From Natronorubrum sulfidifaciens JCM 14089 (GTDB lineage Archaea; Halobacteriota; Halobacteria; Halobacteriales; Natrialbaceae), in NCBI RefSeq assembly GCF_000337735.1, contig NZ_AOHX01000002.1:1-64000 (forward strand): a DNA stretch of 64,000 nt. The letters run 5' to 3'. The translations under genes were made by a program, and so were the position numbers. This document shows positions 61,321-64,000 of this stretch, one piece after another. The notes below the pieces were generated by a model, which saw only the letters and a program-made list of their open reading frames with translations, was not told the origin of the DNA and did no database searches. Numbering within the stretch: the first letter of the stretch is position 1; each line of letters starts with the position of its first letter.

Positions 61321-64000
61321 GTGAGCGATGAGTCGACTGCTGCTGTCGGCGATGTCGTTCGCGTGCTCGTCGTCGGCGACTCGAGGCCGGTCGATGCGGC
61401 GATGGACGCACTGTCGTCGCAACTCTCCTCCATCTCGCTCGTCAGGGAGCGAACGCTGTCGAGCGCCGTTGAACGACTGACACAGCTCGAGATTCACTGT
61501 GTCGTCTGTCCGTTCGAGCTGTCGACACTCACCGCGCTTCGAGAGCGAGCCGATGCCGTGCCGATCGTCGCTGTCGTCGACAGCGAGACGGTCGACGAGG
61601 AGACGATCGAACAGGCACTCGAGGCGGGGGCAACCGACCTCGTCGAATCCGATGCGCCACGGTCGCTCGTCGCCACGCGAGTCAGCAACGTCGCGGCGCG
61701 GTCCCGACTCGAGGGCACGTCTGATCAGCGCAGTCGGTCGATCCTCGAACGATCCGACGCGCTCGTCTTGGTGCTCGACGAGGCGGGTTCGATCGCGTAC
61801 GCAAGCGCAGCTGTCGAACCGCGGCTCGGATATACGCCGGCCGAACTCGAGCGAACGGCCCTCCCACAGCTCGTCCATCCGGACGACCGCGAACCGATCG
61901 AGAAGACGCTCGAGACCGTGTCAGCGGCTGCGTTCGGTGCGACCGAGCGGGTGGCCGTGCGGCTCGGTCACGCCGACGGCACGTGGCACGCGTACGAACT
62001 GACCGTCACCAATCGGATTGCCGACCCGCTCGTCGATGGCCTCGTGGCGACGCTCTCGGCGACCAGTGTCGCCGAGTCAGCCGACGACGCTCGGACGGCG
62101 TTCGAACGCCTCGAGGAGCCGGTGTTCACGCTCGGTCCGCAGTGGGAGCTTCGATACGCAAACGCGGCCGCACATCAGCTGTTCGATCCCGATTCGGCTC
62201 CCGAGCCCGGAACCGTCGTCTGGGATCTTCTCGACGACGCCATCCGAGAGCAGTTCTACGAACGCGTTCTCGAGGCGACAACGACGAACGCCACCGTCGA
62301 GTTCGAGACCATCGTTCCCACACTCGAGACTCGGTTCGTGGTGTCCATCTACCCCGGTGACGACGGCGTCACGGTGGCTGCACACGAGACACCCGACGCT
62401 GAACCTGTCGGGGTCGATCGGGAGCGGTTCGACCTCCTCGAGTCAGTCGTCGACACGCTCGATGACGGCCTGCTCGTCCTCGAGGGGGCGACGATCCGGT
62501 TTGCCAACGCGACGCTGTTCGAGCTTGTAGCTGGTGACACGCTCGTCGGCCGCGAACTCGATGCCGTCTTCGATGACGACCTCGTGGCGGCAGTTCTCGA
62601 GCGCGCGCAGTCGCCGGTCGTCAGGTGGATGGACCCCGTTTCGGGCGCACTTGTGGCTGGTGACGCTCGCCGTCCGGTCGACGTGTTCGTCGCACCGCTT
62701 CCCGGCGACGACCGAACTCTCTGTGTCGTCCGCGATAGACGCCGCTCACCGGCTGCGTCCCTGTCGACGATTCAACGCATGATCCGCGAAATGGGTGACG
62801 CCGAGAGCCACACCGCCGTTCGGCAGTCGGCCGTCGACGCGATGGTGGAGTGCTCGGAGGCCGATCTCGCCGGCTGGTATCTCGTCGAGGAAGCCGTCTT
62901 CAGACCGGCGGCCGTCGCCACTCGAAACGAGTCCAACGCTGTCGACCTTCCGCCGATCGAACGTTCCGGTCTCGAGTTGTTCGAGCGTCTCGAGGCCGAG
63001 ACAGCCGGTGCTGGAGAGTGTGTGATCTTCGATCGGCCCGACATCGAGCCAGCGCTCTCCCGCGCTGGACTCCGAGCCGAGCGGGTGCTTGTCGTTTCAG
63101 TCGCCGATCACGGCGTTCTCCTCGCGACGAGTCCCGATCCGATGGCCTTCGAGGCACGCGAGCAACTTCCCGTCGAAATCGTCGCTCGAGCGGCGACGAG
63201 TGCACTCGACGCCCTCGAGTGTGAGTCGACGGTCCAGCGTCAACGCGGTGACCTCGACCAACTCGAGACCGCGGCAGATCGGTGTCAACATCTACACGAA
63301 AGCGAGCGGACGCTGTTAGCCTGTGACTCTCGGGACACCCTCGAACAGCGCCTCTGTGACGCCCTCGTTTCCCTCCCGTTCGACGAGCTGTCAGGGTCGA
63401 TCGAGCAGGCATGGGTTGGCGACAGTACGACCGGTTCGGAACGAATCACGCCGAGCGCGTGGGCTGGCCGGAACGGTGACTTCGTCGAGTCGATCTCGGT
63501 GCCGATCAGGGGTGTCGATGAGCCGCCCCATCCTGCAGCACAGGCAGCCGAAACCCTCCAACCGGCGAGTATCGACGACCTCGACGCTGAGGGTATCGAT
63601 CAGGCGTGGCGACGTCGCACGCTCGAGGCGGAGTTTCGGTCCGTGCTGAGCGTGCCACTCGTCGTCGATAACTTCTGTTATGGGACGCTGACTGTCTATG
63701 CGGATCAGCCGTCGCTGTTCGACGCCAACGTTCGACAGCTCTGTGTCCACCTCGCCGCGGTCGCCAGTGCCACCATCGCGTCGATCGAACGGAAACGCGC
63801 GTTGCTGGCCGATCGCATCACTGAACTCGAGGTCGTCATCCGGGACGAGTCGGCGGCGCTGTCGGCGCTTGCACAGCAGTTCCAGCGGCGGCTCGACGTA
63901 CAGACGGTCGTCCCCCGGTCGTCAGGCGGCTCGACGGTGTTCTGTACGGTTCCCGATGTCTCCGAAGACGAAATTCACGCCGCCATCGAGTCAGTTTCGG
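61321..64000 (+). CDS. Bat-family multi-PAS sensor/regulator (3' end beyond window)
   Basis: At least 893 residues from the GTG at 61,321. Order: a receiver-like domain (about 8-125, DVVRVLVVGDSRPVDAAMDA), PAS about 135-245, PAS about 255-370, PAS about 375-475, a GAF-like domain about 480-620, another GAF about 650-800, then ITELEVVIRDESAALSALAQ, the bacterioopsin-activator domain that normally precedes an HTH_10 DNA-binding domain. That last domain should lie just past base 64,000. In the receiver the usual phospho-acceptor Asp is replaced: where relatives have CDYE-like residues, here it reads CVVCPFELS, so phosphorylation is unlikely. It probably senses light, redox or oxygen through PAS/GAF and controls transcription. 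Confidence 0.85.
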   Translation, partial: MSDESTAAVGDVVRVLVVGDSRPVDAAMDALSSQLSSISLVRERTLSSAVERLTQLEIHCVVCPFELSTLTALRERADAVPIVAVVDSETVDEETIEQALEAGATDLVESDAPRSLVATRVSNVAARSRLEGTSDQRSRSILERSDALVLVLDEAGSIAYASAAVEPRLGYTPAELERTALPQLVHPDDREPIEKTLETVSAAAFGATERVAVRLGHADGTWHAYELTVTNRIADPLVDGLVATLSATSVAESADDARTAFERLEEPVFTLGPQWELRYANAAAHQLFDPDSAPEPGTVVWDLLDDAIREQFYERVLEATTTNATVEFETIVPTLETRFVVSIYPGDDGVTVAAHETPDAEPVGVDRERFDLLESVVDTLDDGLLVLEGATIRFANATLFELVAGDTLVGRELDAVFDDDLVAAVLERAQSPVVRWMDPVSGALVAGDARRPVDVFVAPLPGDDRTLCVVRDRRRSPAASLSTIQRMIREMGDAESHTAVRQSAVDAMVECSEADLAGWYLVEEAVFRPAAVATRNESNAVDLPPIERSGLELFERLEAETAGAGECVIFDRPDIEPALSRAGLRAERVLVVSVADHGVLLATSPDPMAFEAREQLPVEIVARAATSALDALECESTVQRQRGDLDQLETAADRCQHLHESERTLLACDSRDTLEQRLCDALVSLPFDELSGSIEQAWVGDSTTGSERITPSAWAGRNGDFVESISVPIRGVDEPPHPAAQAAETLQPASIDDLDAEGIDQAWRRRTLEAEFRSVLSVPLVVDNFCYGTLTVYADQPSLFDANVRQLCVHLAAVASATIASIERKRALLADRITELEVVIRDESAALSALAQQFQRRLDVQTVVPRSSGGSTVFCTVPDVSEDEIHAAIESVS

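Noticed and set aside
61169-61324. Short ORF starting ATG 61,169 whose stop overlaps the GTG start of the Bat-type gene
   Set aside because: The overlap looks operon-like, but the product is very basic and Arg/Pro-rich with no recognisable feature. It is more likely the 5' leader of the regulator gene.

Overview
The window is a piece of a haloarchaeal chromosome or large replicon from a draft assembly. The evidence is a GC-rich, CTCGAG-rich sequence, strongly acidic proteins, short promoters just upstream of start codons, a TFB transcription factor, a Bat-type sensor regulator, an archaeal-type phosphatidylserine decarboxylase and a PGF-type C-terminal sorting signal. The class Halobacteria is secure. 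A Natrialbales-like genus is only a guess from style. Bases 1-33 are not biological: they match a Nextera (Tn5 mosaic-end) sequencing adaptor, so real sequence starts at 34.

Positions 34-10,641 carry ordinary genes: 5-oxoprolinase subunits PxpC (cut by the contig end) and PxpB, a small membrane protein, an Lhr-type helicase, a PAS/GAF histidine kinase, archaetidylserine decarboxylase, a small conserved protein, a TFB and a winged-helix membrane protein.

Positions 11,072-58,912 form a cell-surface polysaccharide and glycoconjugate locus of about 48 kb. It has two Wzx-like flippases, three GT4 glycosyltransferases, two large multi-spanning GT-C/polymerase-like proteins and two DUF354 GT-B-like proteins. 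It also has UDP-GlcNAc 2-epimerase, a nucleotide-sugar epimerase, a Gfo/Idh oxidoreductase with a DUF362 partner, four NodB-type deacetylases, two FemAB-like acyltransferases, a GNAT, a PP-loop enzyme, an ATP-grasp enzyme and two alkaline-phosphatase-fold phosphodiesterases. Four Tat-exported parallel beta-helix proteins complete it. Most families occur twice. The simplest model is that nucleotide sugars are made and modified in the cytoplasm, assembled by glycosyltransferases, flipped, polymerised and trimmed outside, while Tat-exported beta-helix proteins act on or bind the product.

Three non-coding patterns tie the locus together. An ATAACAAA-type motif lies mostly 20-40 nt upstream of the start codons of many of these genes, which suggests a shared promoter class. 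A roughly 80-nt repeat with a conserved hairpin occurs four times, each next to the 3' end of a gene. A 15-bp palindrome GTAATCC-N-N-TATTAC occurs at the two minus-strand beta-helix genes. A domain of about 85-110 residues is also shared: three copies on one beta-helix protein, two copies of a related form on another, one copy as a free-standing 109-residue protein, and perhaps a decayed fragment.

Positions 59,004-64,000 hold a small membrane protein, a universal stress protein, a 5'-truncated TnpB of the IS200/IS605 type with remnants of its ends, and a large Bat-family regulator that runs off the window. I saw no tRNA, rRNA or CRISPR array.
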